Origin: an uncultured Bacteroidota bacterium
GTDB taxonomy: Bacteria; Bacteroidota; Bacteroidia; Chitinophagales; Chitinophagaceae
DNA: 64,000 nucleotides
Reading direction: 5' to 3'
Assembly (NCBI GenBank): GCA_903835005.1
Contig: CAILLK010000085.1
Span: 62,001-126,000, forward strand
The notes under the pieces were generated by a model. It made no database searches, was not told the DNA's origin, and was given only the letters and a program-made list of their open reading frames with translations. The position numbers were made by a program, and so were the translations under genes. Shown here one piece after another: positions 34,787 to 44,511 of this stretch. The stretch's first letter is position 1. Each line of letters begins with the position of its first letter.

Positions 34787-36134
34787 TTAAAGTTTCTTGA
34801 ATTGGTATAATTGGAAAAATCCTTGCAAAAATGGTAATCACAAGCAGCGCTCCAGCCAATGAACCCATGGCTATTGCCCACTCCTCCCAACTGGGGAAAT
34901 AATGTTTGTAACTTTCCGGAACATTATGCATGGGTAAAAAAGGATGTAATAAAGTAGGAGTAACTATCAGGTATCTTTTAAACCATGCACCCACTACTAT
35001 CATTATACCCACAATAAACATTGGAAACGGATGACGGCCTTTTTTGAATAGCAGTACAATTATCGGAATGATCATACCACCGAGAATTGCCGACCAGAAC
35101 AAAGGCGCGAAAGAACCAATAAACAAACTATCCAGAAATCCCTCTTCAGGTTTCTTCATCTTAAAAGCCGGAACAAGGAATTCATTTACGTTAAAGTACA
35201 TGTAGAGTAATGCAAGCATTACAGTAACCTTGCCCATTTTATCAAAATGTTCGTAAGTAATGTAATTTTTAAGGTTGTAGTATTTTCTGAAAACATACAT
35301 TGCCACAGTAACGGCACCCGAACCTACAAGGAATGCACCTGAAATAAAGTATGGACCGAAGTTGGTACTGTCCCATCCGGGCCTGTAGGTTGTGGCAAAC
35401 AACCATGAAGTAACTGTATGTATACTGAATGCAACCGGTACAATAGCTATACACAAAATGTTGATTGCCTTTTTGCTGATTCTGAATTGCAGATGGGTTC
35501 CTTTCCAGAATGATCCCATAAACCGGTATAATTTGTAAAATTTGGTCTTTTCCTTAGTTGCCAGTAAAATTTTCATATCGGGCAGTAAAGGAATATAGAG
35601 CAACAATAAACTGATAAAAAAGTAGGTAGTAATAACAGTTACGTCCCATATAATGGGAGATTGAAGCCGGCCAAACAAAAACAAGTTGTAAAAACGCTCC
35701 GGCCGGCCCATGTCTACAATAATTATTATAGCTGCAAAAGTTATTGCAGATACTGCAATAATCTCTGCAATCCGGGTAAGGGGCGTGCTCCAGTGAACAC
35801 CCGTCAGCCTGAGTACCGCTGTGATCAATGAACCAACGAGGCTGATAGCTACAAAGAATACGAAATTGGAAATGTAAATACCCCAGGAGGCATAATCCCT
35901 CATATTGGTTACAACAAGTCCGTATTTCAACTGCCGGAAATAGGCAAAAACACCCACCATGCAAATAACCACCAGTATACCCATCCATATCATCCCAAGC
36001 TTACCAAATTTCCTGGGTAAAAGATCACTGATGATCTGCTCATCAGTCAGTGCGTCCGGTTTCCGCCTCCCATTTGCAAAAGTTGGAGCGTTAGCGGCCT
36101 TTTTATCATTATTAATTGAAATTGAGTTTTCCAC
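34755..36134 (-). CDS. NrfD/PsrC-like quinol-interacting membrane subunit
   Basis: This 459-residue protein has about ten membrane helices and belongs to the NrfD/PsrC/ActC family, which exchanges electrons with menaquinone. Segments such as WGIYISNFVFFVAISLVGSLI, VDMGRPERFYNLFLFGRL and SIHTVTSWLFATTYRPGWDS are typical (Arg/Pro after helix 4, His/Thr in helix 6). It lies directly downstream of the Fe-S protein. With no molybdopterin subunit nearby, the electrons probably pass to cytochrome c rather than to a substrate reductase. Confidence 0.9.
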   Translation of the reverse strand: MENSISINNDKKAANAPTFANGRRKPDALTDEQIISDLLPRKFGKLGMIWMGILVVICMVGVFAYFRQLKYGLVVTNMRDYASWGIYISNFVFFVAISLVGSLITAVLRLTGVHWSTPLTRIAEIIAVSAITFAAIIIIVDMGRPERFYNLFLFGRLQSPIIWDVTVITTYFFISLLLLYIPLLPDMKILLATKEKTKFYKLYRFMGSFWKGTHLQFRISKKAINILCIAIVPVAFSIHTVTSWLFATTYRPGWDSTNFGPYFISGAFLVGSGAVTVAMYVFRKYYNLKNYITYEHFDKMGKVTVMLALLYMYFNVNEFLVPAFKMKKPEEGFLDSLFIGSFAPLFWSAILGGMIIPIIVLLFKKGRHPFPMFIVGIMIVVGAWFKRYLIVTPTLLHPFLPMHNVPESYKHYFPSWEEWAIAMGSLAGALLVITIFARIFPIIPIQETLIEQHEKEHHK

Positions 36135-36159
36135 TTTAAATTATTTTAAGTGATTAATA

Positions 36160-37083
36160 TTAACCCTTGTCTATTTCCATTCCTTTTTCAAACGGGAAAT
36201 TCCTTGCAGCAGGTGGCAGGTAATAAACACTGGGTTTGGTGCCCAGGTCATCCATTAGCTGGTATCCGGCCTTATCTTTTATTAAATCACTGAACCGGAA
36301 TGTTTCCGCGCCATTGGTAACACTGTCTTCGTTCAGGTCTCCATAAAAGAAAGTCCCGTTAGGGCAGGCAGATACACAATGGGGCAATTCATTTTTTCTT
36401 GCCATGTCGGGACAGAAATCACATTTGCCAACAGTGCCTTTTTTCTGCGGTACACTTGTCTCGCAGGAATACGGTTGTCCGCAAAGCTCTTCAGAAACGG
36501 TATCGGGTTTTTCCCAGTTGAACACCCTTATACTGTAAGGGCATGCAGCCATACAAAAACGGCAACCAATACAACGGTCGCTGTCGATCAGTACAATACC
36601 ATCCTGCCTTTTGAAAGTTGCATCAACCGGGCAAACCTTTACGCAGGGCGGTTCATCGCAATGCATACAGGTAGTTGGCTGCCAGTAAGGCGCAGTATGC
36701 TCCCCTTCATTCATCGGATATACTTTGAGCCAGTTAAGGTCAGAATGTACATGATGCATATGATTGCAGGCAGCCTGGCATTTGCGCAGGTTTTTACACC
36801 TGGACAAATCTATTACCATTACAAACTTTTTGCCAGGGATACCCCTTCTCTCCTCGCTGTTGGTAATTGCAGGCAACTGAGGTACCGGTTTGAGAAAAGC
36901 TTTATCCACTTCAATTACTTCTCCATCGACGGATAAAAGTTTGACCTTTTCGCCCGATGCTTTTACCATTTCATCCGCACCGGCCTCAAAAGGGCTCTTT
37001 TTAGAAGAACATCCTGCAAGTACGAGGCCTCCGGTGACCAGCGTGGCAAGAAACTCTTTGCGCGAAGCGTTATTTATGTCCAT
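36160..37083 (-). CDS. 4Fe-4S dicluster-type ferredoxin subunit (NrfC/ActB-like)
   Basis: This 307-residue extracytoplasmic iron-sulfur protein has an N-terminus with a RKEF-containing signal and a lipobox-like LVLAGC. Cluster motifs in order are CKNLRKCQAAC, CDEPPCVKVCP, CIGCRFCMAACP and CDFCPDMARKNELPHCVSACP. The first motif has only three cysteines (Leu at the usual second place), as in some members with a 3Fe-4S or altered cluster. Before the clusters lies a short VKLLSVDGEVIEVDKAFL segment that also occurs in the small protein upstream. It would pass electrons between the NrfD subunit and a periplasmic carrier. Confidence 0.9.
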   Translation of the reverse strand: MDINNASRKEFLATLVTGGLVLAGCSSKKSPFEAGADEMVKASGEKVKLLSVDGEVIEVDKAFLKPVPQLPAITNSEERRGIPGKKFVMVIDLSRCKNLRKCQAACNHMHHVHSDLNWLKVYPMNEGEHTAPYWQPTTCMHCDEPPCVKVCPVDATFKRQDGIVLIDSDRCIGCRFCMAACPYSIRVFNWEKPDTVSEELCGQPYSCETSVPQKKGTVGKCDFCPDMARKNELPHCVSACPNGTFFYGDLNEDSVTNGAETFRFSDLIKDKAGYQLMDDLGTKPSVYYLPPAARNFPFEKGMEIDKG

Positions 37084-37110
37084 GATATTCTGAATATTTG
37101 ATTTGATTGG

Positions 37111-37347
37111 TTATTTGCCTTTTACCCAATTCTGAAGTTCTTTATCAGAAACTTTTGTTGTATTGGCAGCAAGCAATGCGGCATCAATCTCCACCAGCTG
37201 CCCGTCCTGGGTTAGCATTTTAACTGTAGCTGGCTTCTTCTCTGATTTCCAGGGAATCAAAGCAGCACCTGCGGCCGAAAAAAGGGATACAACACCCAAC
37301 CAGCCTAACAATTTTCTTCGGGATACTTTATTGTCTTCAACTTGCAT
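37111..37347 (-). CDS. Small Tat-signal protein, first gene of the NrfD operon
   Basis: A 78-residue protein with a twin-arginine-like signal (SRRKLLGWLGVVSLFSAAG) followed by VKMLTQDGQLVEIDAALL. That segment is clearly related to the pre-cluster segment of the Fe-S protein encoded next, so the two share a small domain. It could be an assembly partner or a remnant of a duplicated Fe-S subunit. It is placed 28 bp before the Fe-S gene. Confidence 0.7.
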   Translation of the reverse strand: MQVEDNKVSRRKLLGWLGVVSLFSAAGAALIPWKSEKKPATVKMLTQDGQLVEIDAALLAANTTKVSDKELQNWVKGK

Positions 37348-37448
37348 AAAAACCGGGATTTGTTTAAACTTGGTACTAATTATTCTTTATGGGATCGGAT
37401 CTCCTCCAGTGGTATATGAGTCTATTATTTACTGGATTCAAATTCACT

Positions 37449-37502
37449 TAAAAAAAGATTCCGGGCTGCAAAAAATCAAAACATTTAAAAGCAGCCCGGA
37501 AT
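37449..37502 (-). terminator. Intrinsic terminator after monoheme cytochrome c gene
   Basis: On the minus strand ATTCCGGGCTGC and its complement (12-bp perfect arms, 21-base AT-rich loop) are followed by a run of seven T residues. It separates the cytochrome gene from the NrfD operon, so the operon needs its own promoter, which I could not identify. Confidence 0.88.
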
Positions 37503-37534
37503 ATCTCAGCATTTCCTTTGAGCTTGAAATAAGC

Positions 37535-37933
37535 TTATTTCTTCAACGACCTTACATAATTCACTACATCCCAGATATCATTAGCTTCGGGCATTTTCTT
37601 CTTGAAGCTAGGCATATCATCTCTTCCTTCAGAAATTTTGTAGAAGATTGAACCATCAGACTGAGACTGGAATGCAGCCTTTGAAAAATCGCCTGGTTCT
37701 GTTTTCAACTCAGAAGCTTTTGTGCCATCACCCAGCCCGGTTTTACCGTGGCAGGATGCACAATGCTTAGCAAACAGCGCTTTGCCGTTGGCAACAGATT
37801 CAGCACCTTTTTGCGGATTAGCCTTAGATGCTGCAGGAGCAGGAGCATTCCAAGGTTTTTTGCCATCAGGCATAAAAGCGAAGCACATTACAGAGAAGCC
37901 AACCACGGCACTCACTAAAATTGTTCTTTTCAT
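37535..37933 (-). CDS. Monoheme class I cytochrome c
   Basis: A 132-residue protein with a signal peptide (MKRTILVSAVVGFSVMCFAF), an Ala/Pro/Lys-rich linker, and a class I cytochrome fold: heme-binding CASCHGKTGLGDG and the distal Met ligand in RDDMPSFKKKM, then a C-terminal helix NDIWDVVNYVRSL. It should be the soluble or tethered electron carrier between the NrfD/Fe-S unit and terminal acceptors. A degenerate FNR-like box occurs upstream. Confidence 0.92.
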   Translation of the reverse strand: MKRTILVSAVVGFSVMCFAFMPDGKKPWNAPAPAASKANPQKGAESVANGKALFAKHCASCHGKTGLGDGTKASELKTEPGDFSKAAFQSQSDGSIFYKISEGRDDMPSFKKKMPEANDIWDVVNYVRSLKK

Positions 37934-38082
37934 TTGTTTTTGATTTGGTTAAAAAATTAAGAATCAGAATAAAGCTTGATAATAATTTCGGGGATTTTTA
38001 AAGAAGGAGTACTATCTGTGTTTTAAATTTCAATCCCCTCCAACTTTATATTCCAGAAGATTTCTCCCGCTTAAATCCTTCA

Positions 38083-38126
38083 TAAAAGTAGGCCTGATTA
38101 AGAGACTGTTTTATGACAAAGCGCAT
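38083..38126 (-). promoter_or_regulatory. Weak candidate FNR-type promoter of cytochrome c
   Basis: On the minus strand TACTTTTA (38083-38090, one mismatch to TAnnTTTG) lies exactly 22 bp from ATGACAAAGCGCAT (38113-38126), which matches 7 of 10 fixed positions of the FNR-like box seen at five stronger promoters in this window. Confidence 0.35.
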
Positions 38127-38134
38127 TACTTTTA

Positions 38135-38148
38135 ATGATTATAGTCAT
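38135..38148. promoter_or_regulatory. FNR-like box, spacing not canonical
   Basis: ATGATTATAGTCAT matches ATGAT-N4-ATCAT at 9 of 10 fixed positions but no -7 element lies 22 bp away on either strand. It may be an upstream auxiliary site for the cytochrome c promoter. Confidence 0.35.
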
Positions 38149-38187
38149 AATCCCCGGCCCTTCCGGGAGGCTTTTACAACAAGCAGA

Positions 38188-38213
38188 CAGGCCTCGTAAA
38201 ATTACGAGGCCTG
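38188..38213 (-). terminator. Hairpin terminator after adhesin gene
   Basis: CAGGCCTCGTAA and its exact complement (12-bp arms, AA loop), 25 bp after the adhesin stop codon. The stem is very strong although the T tract is weak. Confidence 0.7.
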
Positions 38214-38237
38214 CCAGATCTGTTTTAACACTTAATT

Positions 38238-41200
38238 CTAATTTTCAATCATCACTTTCAAAGTCCGGACTACTTTATTATTCTCCTGCAGCATAACCAG
38301 ATAGATACCTGAAGATACTGAAAGATTAAGCTTACCAAGACCATCAGTGAACAGTATTGAACCTGAATAAACCTTTGCACCCAGAGTATTCATTACAACA
38401 ACATCCATAGCGCCATCCACCGGTATAGCCTGGGTTATGTTGATATTACCGCTGGTTGGGTTAGGGAACAAAGAATAAACCTGTTCGGCAGCAAGGGTAG
38501 CCGGAGAAGGGCTGTTCTTATGTCCGCAAGGATCAACATAGAATGACGGCACAACACTCATACATCCGTTTGCCACTGTATAGGATATATTTACATAGCC
38601 GCCATTAACACCGGTTACAATACCAGTTGTACCAATGGATGCTATTGTTACATCACTGCTTGCCCATGAACCACCTGCAGATGTATCAGCCAGTGTTGTG
38701 GTTGATAACTTACAAACTGAGAACGTACCTGTAACAGGCGCCGGACTTGGATTGATGGTAACCGGGTAGGAAACTGCCACACAGCCAGGAGTAGTATATA
38801 ACACTGTATCAAGCGCTCCGGTAACTGCAGGTGTGAATATTCCAAGTGTACCATCAATTATGCCATTGGCATTGGTTACACTCCAGCTTCCTCCAGGTAC
38901 AGGATCGGTGAAAGTAGTAGTATTAGCGCTGCATACCAGTGATCCGGCAATTGGCGATGCAGGAATTCCTACAGACATTACTGTTGATACAAAGCAACCA
39001 TCAGGCAATATATAGGTCAAATAAGTAACACCATTACTTACACCGCTTACTGTAACCGGACTGCCTGTAGTTGCAGATAAGCTAGCAATAATATAGTCAT
39101 TAGTAGACCAGGTACCACCCGAAACGCTCTCACTCAATACAGTAGTGCTGCCCTGGCAAACCTTGTTACTGTAAGGAACGCCGGTAATAGCAGAAGGTAC
39201 TGCAAGCACAGTAACAGTCATAACAGGAGGATTGGTTAAACAACCGGCCAATGAATAAGTAACATTGGTTGAACCTGTACCAACACCTGTAAGTGTACCA
39301 TTGGATAGTATTGTAGCGATTGTACCGGAAGCTGTAGACCATGTACCACCTGCAACTGCATCAGATATTACAGTTGTCAAACCTTTACAAACTGTGTTTG
39401 CACCTGTAAGTGCAGGCAATGGATTGGTAACAGTAAAAGGATTCAGATATACCATACAACCTGAGGCGCTGGTATAGGTAACTACTGTAAAACCGGTACT
39501 AACACCTGTGATACGTCCGTTAGCAGTACCAAATGTGGCAATTGCAGTGTTATTTGTTGACCAGGTGCCACCTGCTGTTGTATCAGACAAAGTTGTAGTA
39601 TCTGAAAGACATACTATGTTTGATCCTGTAATAGGGCCTACATTATTGGCATTTACTGTTACTGTTGTTGTTGCCACACATCCCAGGTAAGTATAGGAGA
39701 TAACAGAAGTACCGGCAGCTACACCTGTAACCAGGCCGGTAGCGGCACCTATTGTTGCTTTTGTGGTAGTAGCGCTGGTCCATGAACCGAGGCCTGCACC
39801 AGAAACATCGCTCAGTTGCAGCACACTGGCAACACATGTAGGCGTATTACCGGAAATGGCTGCAGTAGGAGTAGCGTTTATAGTAATTGATTTAATTACA
39901 GCACATCCGTTTGTCCATGTATAAGTAACTGTATCCACACCGCCCAGAAGTCCGGTCAGCGTTACAGGAGTACCGGTAGTACCGGATAATGTAACTAACG
40001 TATTATTGGAATTAGACCAGGTACCACCAGCGCTTGATTCTGTTACGGTAGCAGCAGCCCCACCGATACAAACAGCAGTAGAACCACCAATAGCAGCAGG
40101 ATTAGCCAGTACAGATATATTATGATAAACTGCACAACCACCTGCCCTTGCAAAAGTGATGGTAGCAGTACCAACTGCGATACCGGTAACATTACCGATA
40201 GTATCTACTGCAGCTACTGCGCTGTTGCTGGTAATCCAGCCATAGCCCAGACCTGCTTCACCACCCAGGGTTGTAACTGCACCTGCACACACCGTCCAGC
40301 TTCCTGTAATAGTATGTGGTGTATCATTTACGTTTACCACGAAGGTTTTAAAGCAACCACCTGCACCTGTAAATGTAATAGCTGAAGCCCCGGCAGATAA
40401 TCCGGTTACTACGCCTGTAGTGGAATTAACAGATGCATAAGCCGGATGCTGGCTGCTCCATGTACCTCCGCCCGGAGAAAGATTAACCATTGTTGTAGAA
40501 GATCCGTTGCAAACTTCAGGCAAGCCTGATGTACTGCTCAGCGGATTAGGATTCACCGTAATTGTTTTTGAAACTGTACAGCCACCTACAGTGTAATTTA
40601 CCACTCCTGTAGTAACCATACCTGTTACAACTGCATTACCGGTAACCACGCCACCACTACTCAGGTAGAATGCCGTACTTGTTGTTCCCCATGCTCCGCC
40701 CGGAGTGGCATCAGTCAGTGAAATAGTGGCTAAACCAGCACAAACAGTGCCCGGACCTGTAATCGGGTTTACTGAAGGAGAAACCACAACATTGGCCAAT
40801 CTGTTACATCCGTTCTTGCTATAGGTAATATTAGCGCCACCAACGGCTATACCTGTAACTATACCACTGGTTCCCACAGTTGCAATACTTGCATTGCTGC
40901 TTGTCCAGGTACCACCAGTTGCTGTATCTGCCAGTACAGTAGTACCACCGGCGCATGTCGTAAAATTACCTGTAATGATTCCAGGAGCAAAATTGACTGT
41001 TACAGGTTTAGTAACATAACATCCTGTACCGGCCTGTGTATATGTAATGGTAACATTACCTGCCGAAACACCGGTAACAGCGCCTGTGGCCGCACCTACA
41101 GTTGCTACCAATGTGTTGCTGCTGGTATAGGTCCCGCCGAAAGTTGCATCAGAAAGTGTTAAAAAGCTCGCAAGTGCTATGCAGGCAACGTTGTTGCCAG

Positions 41201-42974
41201 TAACAGGTGCAGGCCCGTTAACCACGAAGGATGTTTTAACACTGCAACCTGTAGGCAGAGCATATACAAAAGTATCTGTTCCCGGCACTACGCCTGTAAC
41301 AATACCGGTAGAACCAATAGTTGCAATAGCTGAATTTGTGGTACTCCAGGTACCGGAGGCAGTAATGTCAGACAGGGTCTGATTCTGACCTGCACAAACA
41401 CTCATAGTACCTGTAATTGCTGCTGGTAAAGGATTTACCGTAATTATCTTTGTAACAGTGCAACCTAGCCTTGTGTAGGTAATTGTTGCATTACCATTAG
41501 CAACACCAGTAACAGTGCCATAAGCATTAATCGTAGCTACAGATGGGCTGCCGCTTGTCCATACACCACCAAGAACCGCATCGGTCAAAGTTGTTGTTGC
41601 AGCCTGGCAAATAACAGCAGTTCCGCTGATCAGACCGACAGACGTAGCCGGGCTAATTGTGATTGTGGTGGTATTAAAGCATCCGCCCTGTGAATAGGTA
41701 ATTATCGGAGTACCCGCAATAGTACCTGTTACGATACCTGTAGCAGAACCGATACTTGCATAGGCGGGATCATTAATTGACCATGTTCCGCCGGCAGGTG
41801 TACAATTCAATGTACCTGCTGTTCCTATACAAACATTCAGGTTACCGGTTATTGCACCTGTAGTATTTGCATTAACGGTAACAGTAGTAGTCTGGGAGCA
41901 ACCACCTCTGGAATAGCTGATTACTGCTGTACCTAAAGCAACTCCGGTTACCACACCTGTAAGGGAAACAGAGGCAGTAGATGGGCTTGCGCTGCTCCAG
42001 GTACCAAGTCCGGTAGCATCAGCCAGAGCGGTTGTGCTGCCTATACACACTGTTGGAGATGCTGGTGTTATAGCTGCAATTGCACTGACTGATGTAACCA
42101 GGATTGCTCTTGTCTGAAAACAGCCACCAACGGTATAGGTAACCGTTGTTGAACCCACAGCAATACCAGTTACAAGACCTGATGCTGAATTTACACTTGC
42201 AACGGATGGCAGACTGCTGGACCATGTGCCACCAGCAGTAGGATCAGTAACGGTAATTGTACTTCCGGCACAAACACCAAGCACGCCTGTGCCACTGATA
42301 GCTGCTACGCCATTTGAGCCAACTACCACTGTATCTGTTACAAAACAGGCGCCGGTACGCCCGTAAGTTATAACGGCAGTACCTGCTGAAACACCCGTAA
42401 CTTTACCTTCTGCAAGCCCCGTCATAGAAACCGGTATTACAGTTGCTACTGCCGGATTGCCGCTTGTCCAGTTACCTGTGAATGTCGAATCAGTAAGATA
42501 TAAAGTATTTCCCGCACAAACTGCTGTTCCGCCAACTATAGGTTGGGTAACAGTAATTGTTGTTGTAGTAGCATAAATGCCTACAGTATAGGTAATAACT
42601 GCCACACCGCCATGAACACCTGTAACGGAACCTGTAGACGGATTCACAGTTGCAACAGCAGTATTGGAACTGGTCCATACACCACCCGAAACTGTATTGA
42701 ACAATGAAGTGGATGTGCCCACGCAAATAGTAGTGCCGCCGGTAATCAGGGGCAATTCAGGAGTTGGAGCGCTGCCACCAGATACTCCAGAACCAGTGTA
42801 AGTAGCACCACTCGTAACTGTAAAACCACCACCAGTCTGAGCATTGGTAACCTGGAAAGTTAAAAGGCTTAAAGCAATCAGAAAAAAACCTCTGATTCCC
42901 AACGGAGCAAGCCTGCGGCCAGTCTTCATCCAGGGGGATGCCGTTAATAACCATCTTTTATTTGTATTTATCAT
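38238..42974 (-). CDS. Giant Ig-like repeat surface protein with T9SS sorting domain
   Basis: A 1,578-residue protein with an N-terminal signal region and then about 19 repeats of roughly 65-70 residues built around GTWSSxxxxxATV, VTGVxxGTxxITYT and a GC near the end of each, the BIG_2-like bacterial Ig pattern. The C-terminus is a type IX sorting domain (YSLFPNPTSGNINIT, then YLVMLQENNKVVRTLKV), so it is exported and attached to the surface. Each repeat has about two Cys, suggesting disulfides. It is the last gene after two tetraheme cytochromes, so it may be the surface scaffold of that pathway. Confidence 0.9.
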   Translation of the reverse strand: MINTNKRWLLTASPWMKTGRRLAPLGIRGFFLIALSLLTFQVTNAQTGGGFTVTSGATYTGSGVSGGSAPTPELPLITGGTTICVGTSTSLFNTVSGGVWTSSNTAVATVNPSTGSVTGVHGGVAVITYTVGIYATTTTITVTQPIVGGTAVCAGNTLYLTDSTFTGNWTSGNPAVATVIPVSMTGLAEGKVTGVSAGTAVITYGRTGACFVTDTVVVGSNGVAAISGTGVLGVCAGSTITVTDPTAGGTWSSSLPSVASVNSASGLVTGIAVGSTTVTYTVGGCFQTRAILVTSVSAIAAITPASPTVCIGSTTALADATGLGTWSSASPSTASVSLTGVVTGVALGTAVISYSRGGCSQTTTVTVNANTTGAITGNLNVCIGTAGTLNCTPAGGTWSINDPAYASIGSATGIVTGTIAGTPIITYSQGGCFNTTTITISPATSVGLISGTAVICQAATTTLTDAVLGGVWTSGSPSVATINAYGTVTGVANGNATITYTRLGCTVTKIITVNPLPAAITGTMSVCAGQNQTLSDITASGTWSTTNSAIATIGSTGIVTGVVPGTDTFVYALPTGCSVKTSFVVNGPAPVTGNNVACIALASFLTLSDATFGGTYTSSNTLVATVGAATGAVTGVSAGNVTITYTQAGTGCYVTKPVTVNFAPGIITGNFTTCAGGTTVLADTATGGTWTSSNASIATVGTSGIVTGIAVGGANITYSKNGCNRLANVVVSPSVNPITGPGTVCAGLATISLTDATPGGAWGTTSTAFYLSSGGVVTGNAVVTGMVTTGVVNYTVGGCTVSKTITVNPNPLSSTSGLPEVCNGSSTTMVNLSPGGGTWSSQHPAYASVNSTTGVVTGLSAGASAITFTGAGGCFKTFVVNVNDTPHTITGSWTVCAGAVTTLGGEAGLGYGWITSNSAVAAVDTIGNVTGIAVGTATITFARAGGCAVYHNISVLANPAAIGGSTAVCIGGAAATVTESSAGGTWSNSNNTLVTLSGTTGTPVTLTGLLGGVDTVTYTWTNGCAVIKSITINATPTAAISGNTPTCVASVLQLSDVSGAGLGSWTSATTTKATIGAATGLVTGVAAGTSVISYTYLGCVATTTVTVNANNVGPITGSNIVCLSDTTTLSDTTAGGTWSTNNTAIATFGTANGRITGVSTGFTVVTYTSASGCMVYLNPFTVTNPLPALTGANTVCKGLTTVISDAVAGGTWSTASGTIATILSNGTLTGVGTGSTNVTYSLAGCLTNPPVMTVTVLAVPSAITGVPYSNKVCQGSTTVLSESVSGGTWSTNDYIIASLSATTGSPVTVSGVSNGVTYLTYILPDGCFVSTVMSVGIPASPIAGSLVCSANTTTFTDPVPGGSWSVTNANGIIDGTLGIFTPAVTGALDTVLYTTPGCVAVSYPVTINPSPAPVTGTFSVCKLSTTTLADTSAGGSWASSDVTIASIGTTGIVTGVNGGYVNISYTVANGCMSVVPSFYVDPCGHKNSPSPATLAAEQVYSLFPNPTSGNINITQAIPVDGAMDVVVMNTLGAKVYSGSILFTDGLGKLNLSVSSGIYLVMLQENNKVVRTLKVMIEN

Positions 42975-43018
42975 GACTATTATTTTAAAATGAGAAATTA
43001 ATGTTTTTAGGTCCCGAC

Positions 43019-43726
43019 TTATAATTTATGACAGGTAAAACACAATGCACTGCCCACATTGCTCTTGATCAGCAAATGATTAACTCCTGCAGCATTATGA
43101 GGGTCATGACAAGAGGTACATTGAACTTTATCATACTCCAGCATATCTGTCTGTATTGTTCCGCTATGCACACCTGATGGAGTTGCAGAAGGGTCCCATA
43201 TCTTATGGTCAGTAGTTGCCAGAGCTGTATTGTAAGTAAAAGAAACAGGGTGGGTTGTACTGAGATCAGTGCCCAGATTTGCTGCTCCGCCATCAAAACC
43301 GGCCATTGTTGTAGTACCGGTATAAGTACGGAAACTTGCCAGAGCAACAGTACCATCGTGGCAACTGAGGCATAACTTAGAACTGCCATCAGGGCTGCCT
43401 ATTGTAGCTGCACCCTCTTTCCAGAAATTATAGCCCTGGCTGTAGATGGTATAATTGGCATTGGATTGTGCGTGATCCCACAGCGGTCCGAAAGAACCTG
43501 CATTATCATTAGTCCATGAGCTCAGCCCGTTGGTATTGTGCGGCGCATGACACGGACGGCAAATCTGCCCTTGTAATTGTGCGGTAATCGGGGTACTGAA
43601 ATTCCATGTATTGTTCGACAAAGAAAAATCATGCTTGGAACCCACTATTGTTCCTGCCTGCCCGTAGCTCAGTTGTGAAAGGCCCAGAAACAGGGAACTT
43701 GCGATAAAAAATGATTTGAATCTCAT
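43019..43726 (-). CDS. Tetraheme cytochrome c (doubled CXXCH type), copy 2
   Basis: A 235-residue protein with a signal peptide and four heme motifs: CRPCHAPH, CLSCHDG, CTSCHDPH and CFTCHKL. The spacing and flanks (DGSSKLCLSCHDGTVAL, DLSTTHPVSFTYNTAL) match those of the neighbouring tetraheme gene and the first third of the 12-heme protein. The paired CxxCH pattern is typical of electron-transfer multihemes. It lies 47 bp after the previous cytochrome gene and 44 bp before the adhesin gene. Confidence 0.93.
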   Translation of the reverse strand: MRFKSFFIASSLFLGLSQLSYGQAGTIVGSKHDFSLSNNTWNFSTPITAQLQGQICRPCHAPHNTNGLSSWTNDNAGSFGPLWDHAQSNANYTIYSQGYNFWKEGAATIGSPDGSSKLCLSCHDGTVALASFRTYTGTTTMAGFDGGAANLGTDLSTTHPVSFTYNTALATTDHKIWDPSATPSGVHSGTIQTDMLEYDKVQCTSCHDPHNAAGVNHLLIKSNVGSALCFTCHKL

Positions 43727-43773
43727 AAATATTTTTATTTAAATGTTTATAATTAGTTTGTTGTGATTATCAA

Positions 43774-44427
43774 TTATTTATTATGGCATGTTAAGCAAAG
43801 GGCGCTGCCTGCATTGCTGATTTTTCCGAATCTGTAAATGGTCTGATCGTGTACTTCATGGCAGGAGGGGCATTGTACTTTTCCGTTGATATCCAGCATG
43901 TCTGTTGCTATAGTTCCGCCGAGGCTTGTTGTAGCTGTTGATGGATCTTTAAGGGCGCCGTCAAGCTGAGCAAGCGCTGTATTGTAAATAAATGAAATCG
44001 GATGGTCATTGGTAAGGTCTGTACCTATCCTGTCGTTGGTAGTCAAAGGCTGCGGAGTTGGGCTTGTTCCCTGGTAAGTAGTCCCGTTAATACCACCGAA
44101 CTGGTTCATTGCCGAAACTCCGTCATGGCAGCTCAAACATAATTTAGACGCTCCATCGGGCTGAGTAATGGTTAATCCGCCTCTTTGCGGGAATTTGTAC
44201 CCGATGTAAGTGGAGAATATCTGCGATGTGATGTTGTGATTCCACAGCGGAACAGCAACAGAACTGGTACCATGGGGTGCATGACACACAATACATAGCT
44301 CCCCTGTTGTATTGTATTGTGTTTTCGAGGTAAAATCGTGGGAAGATCCCTTAATATTTTGCCCTAAACATAGCGGAGTAAGCCCCAGGAGCAGCGAGCT
44401 TATCATTACTAATTTTCTGAGTTTCAT
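43774..44427 (-). CDS. Tetraheme cytochrome c (doubled CXXCH type), copy 1
   Basis: A 217-residue protein with a signal peptide and four heme motifs: CIVCHAPH, CLSCHDG, CPSCHEVH and CLTCHNK. It is a paralogue of the next gene. It leads the operon, and its promoter has an FNR-like box 22 bp upstream of a perfect -7 element. A multiheme of this size would form a short electron wire in the periplasm or at the surface; a terminal acceptor cannot be named. Confidence 0.93.
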   Translation of the reverse strand: MKLRKLVMISSLLLGLTPLCLGQNIKGSSHDFTSKTQYNTTGELCIVCHAPHGTSSVAVPLWNHNITSQIFSTYIGYKFPQRGGLTITQPDGASKLCLSCHDGVSAMNQFGGINGTTYQGTSPTPQPLTTNDRIGTDLTNDHPISFIYNTALAQLDGALKDPSTATTSLGGTIATDMLDINGKVQCPSCHEVHDQTIYRFGKISNAGSALCLTCHNK

Positions 44428-44467
44428 AATATACCTTGTTTTTAATTGTTTGGAATAAATCTTTACA

Positions 44468-44511
44468 CAAATTTAGACCCGGCACCATGACTATCTTATG
44501 ACAGTTATCAT
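44468..44511 (-). promoter_or_regulatory. FNR-type promoter of tetraheme/adhesin operon
   Basis: On the minus strand TAAATTTG (44468-44475) is a perfect -7 element; exactly 22 bp upstream lies ATGACAGTTATCAT as read on the plus strand (44498-44511), 9 of 10 fixed positions of ATGAT-N4-ATCAT. The box would be centred about -42, as in class II FNR activation. Confidence 0.75.

Noticed and set aside
38135-38148. FNR-like box as a sixth member of the promoter set
   Set aside because: The box is good, but no -7 element lies 22 bp away on either strand; only a weaker box at 38113 has the right spacing, so neither is counted with the five.
40122-42726. Several Cys/Thr/Tyr-rich ORFs within the adhesin gene
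   Set aside because: They are other frames of the Ig-like repeats; their regular occurrence reflects the repeat structure, not separate genes.
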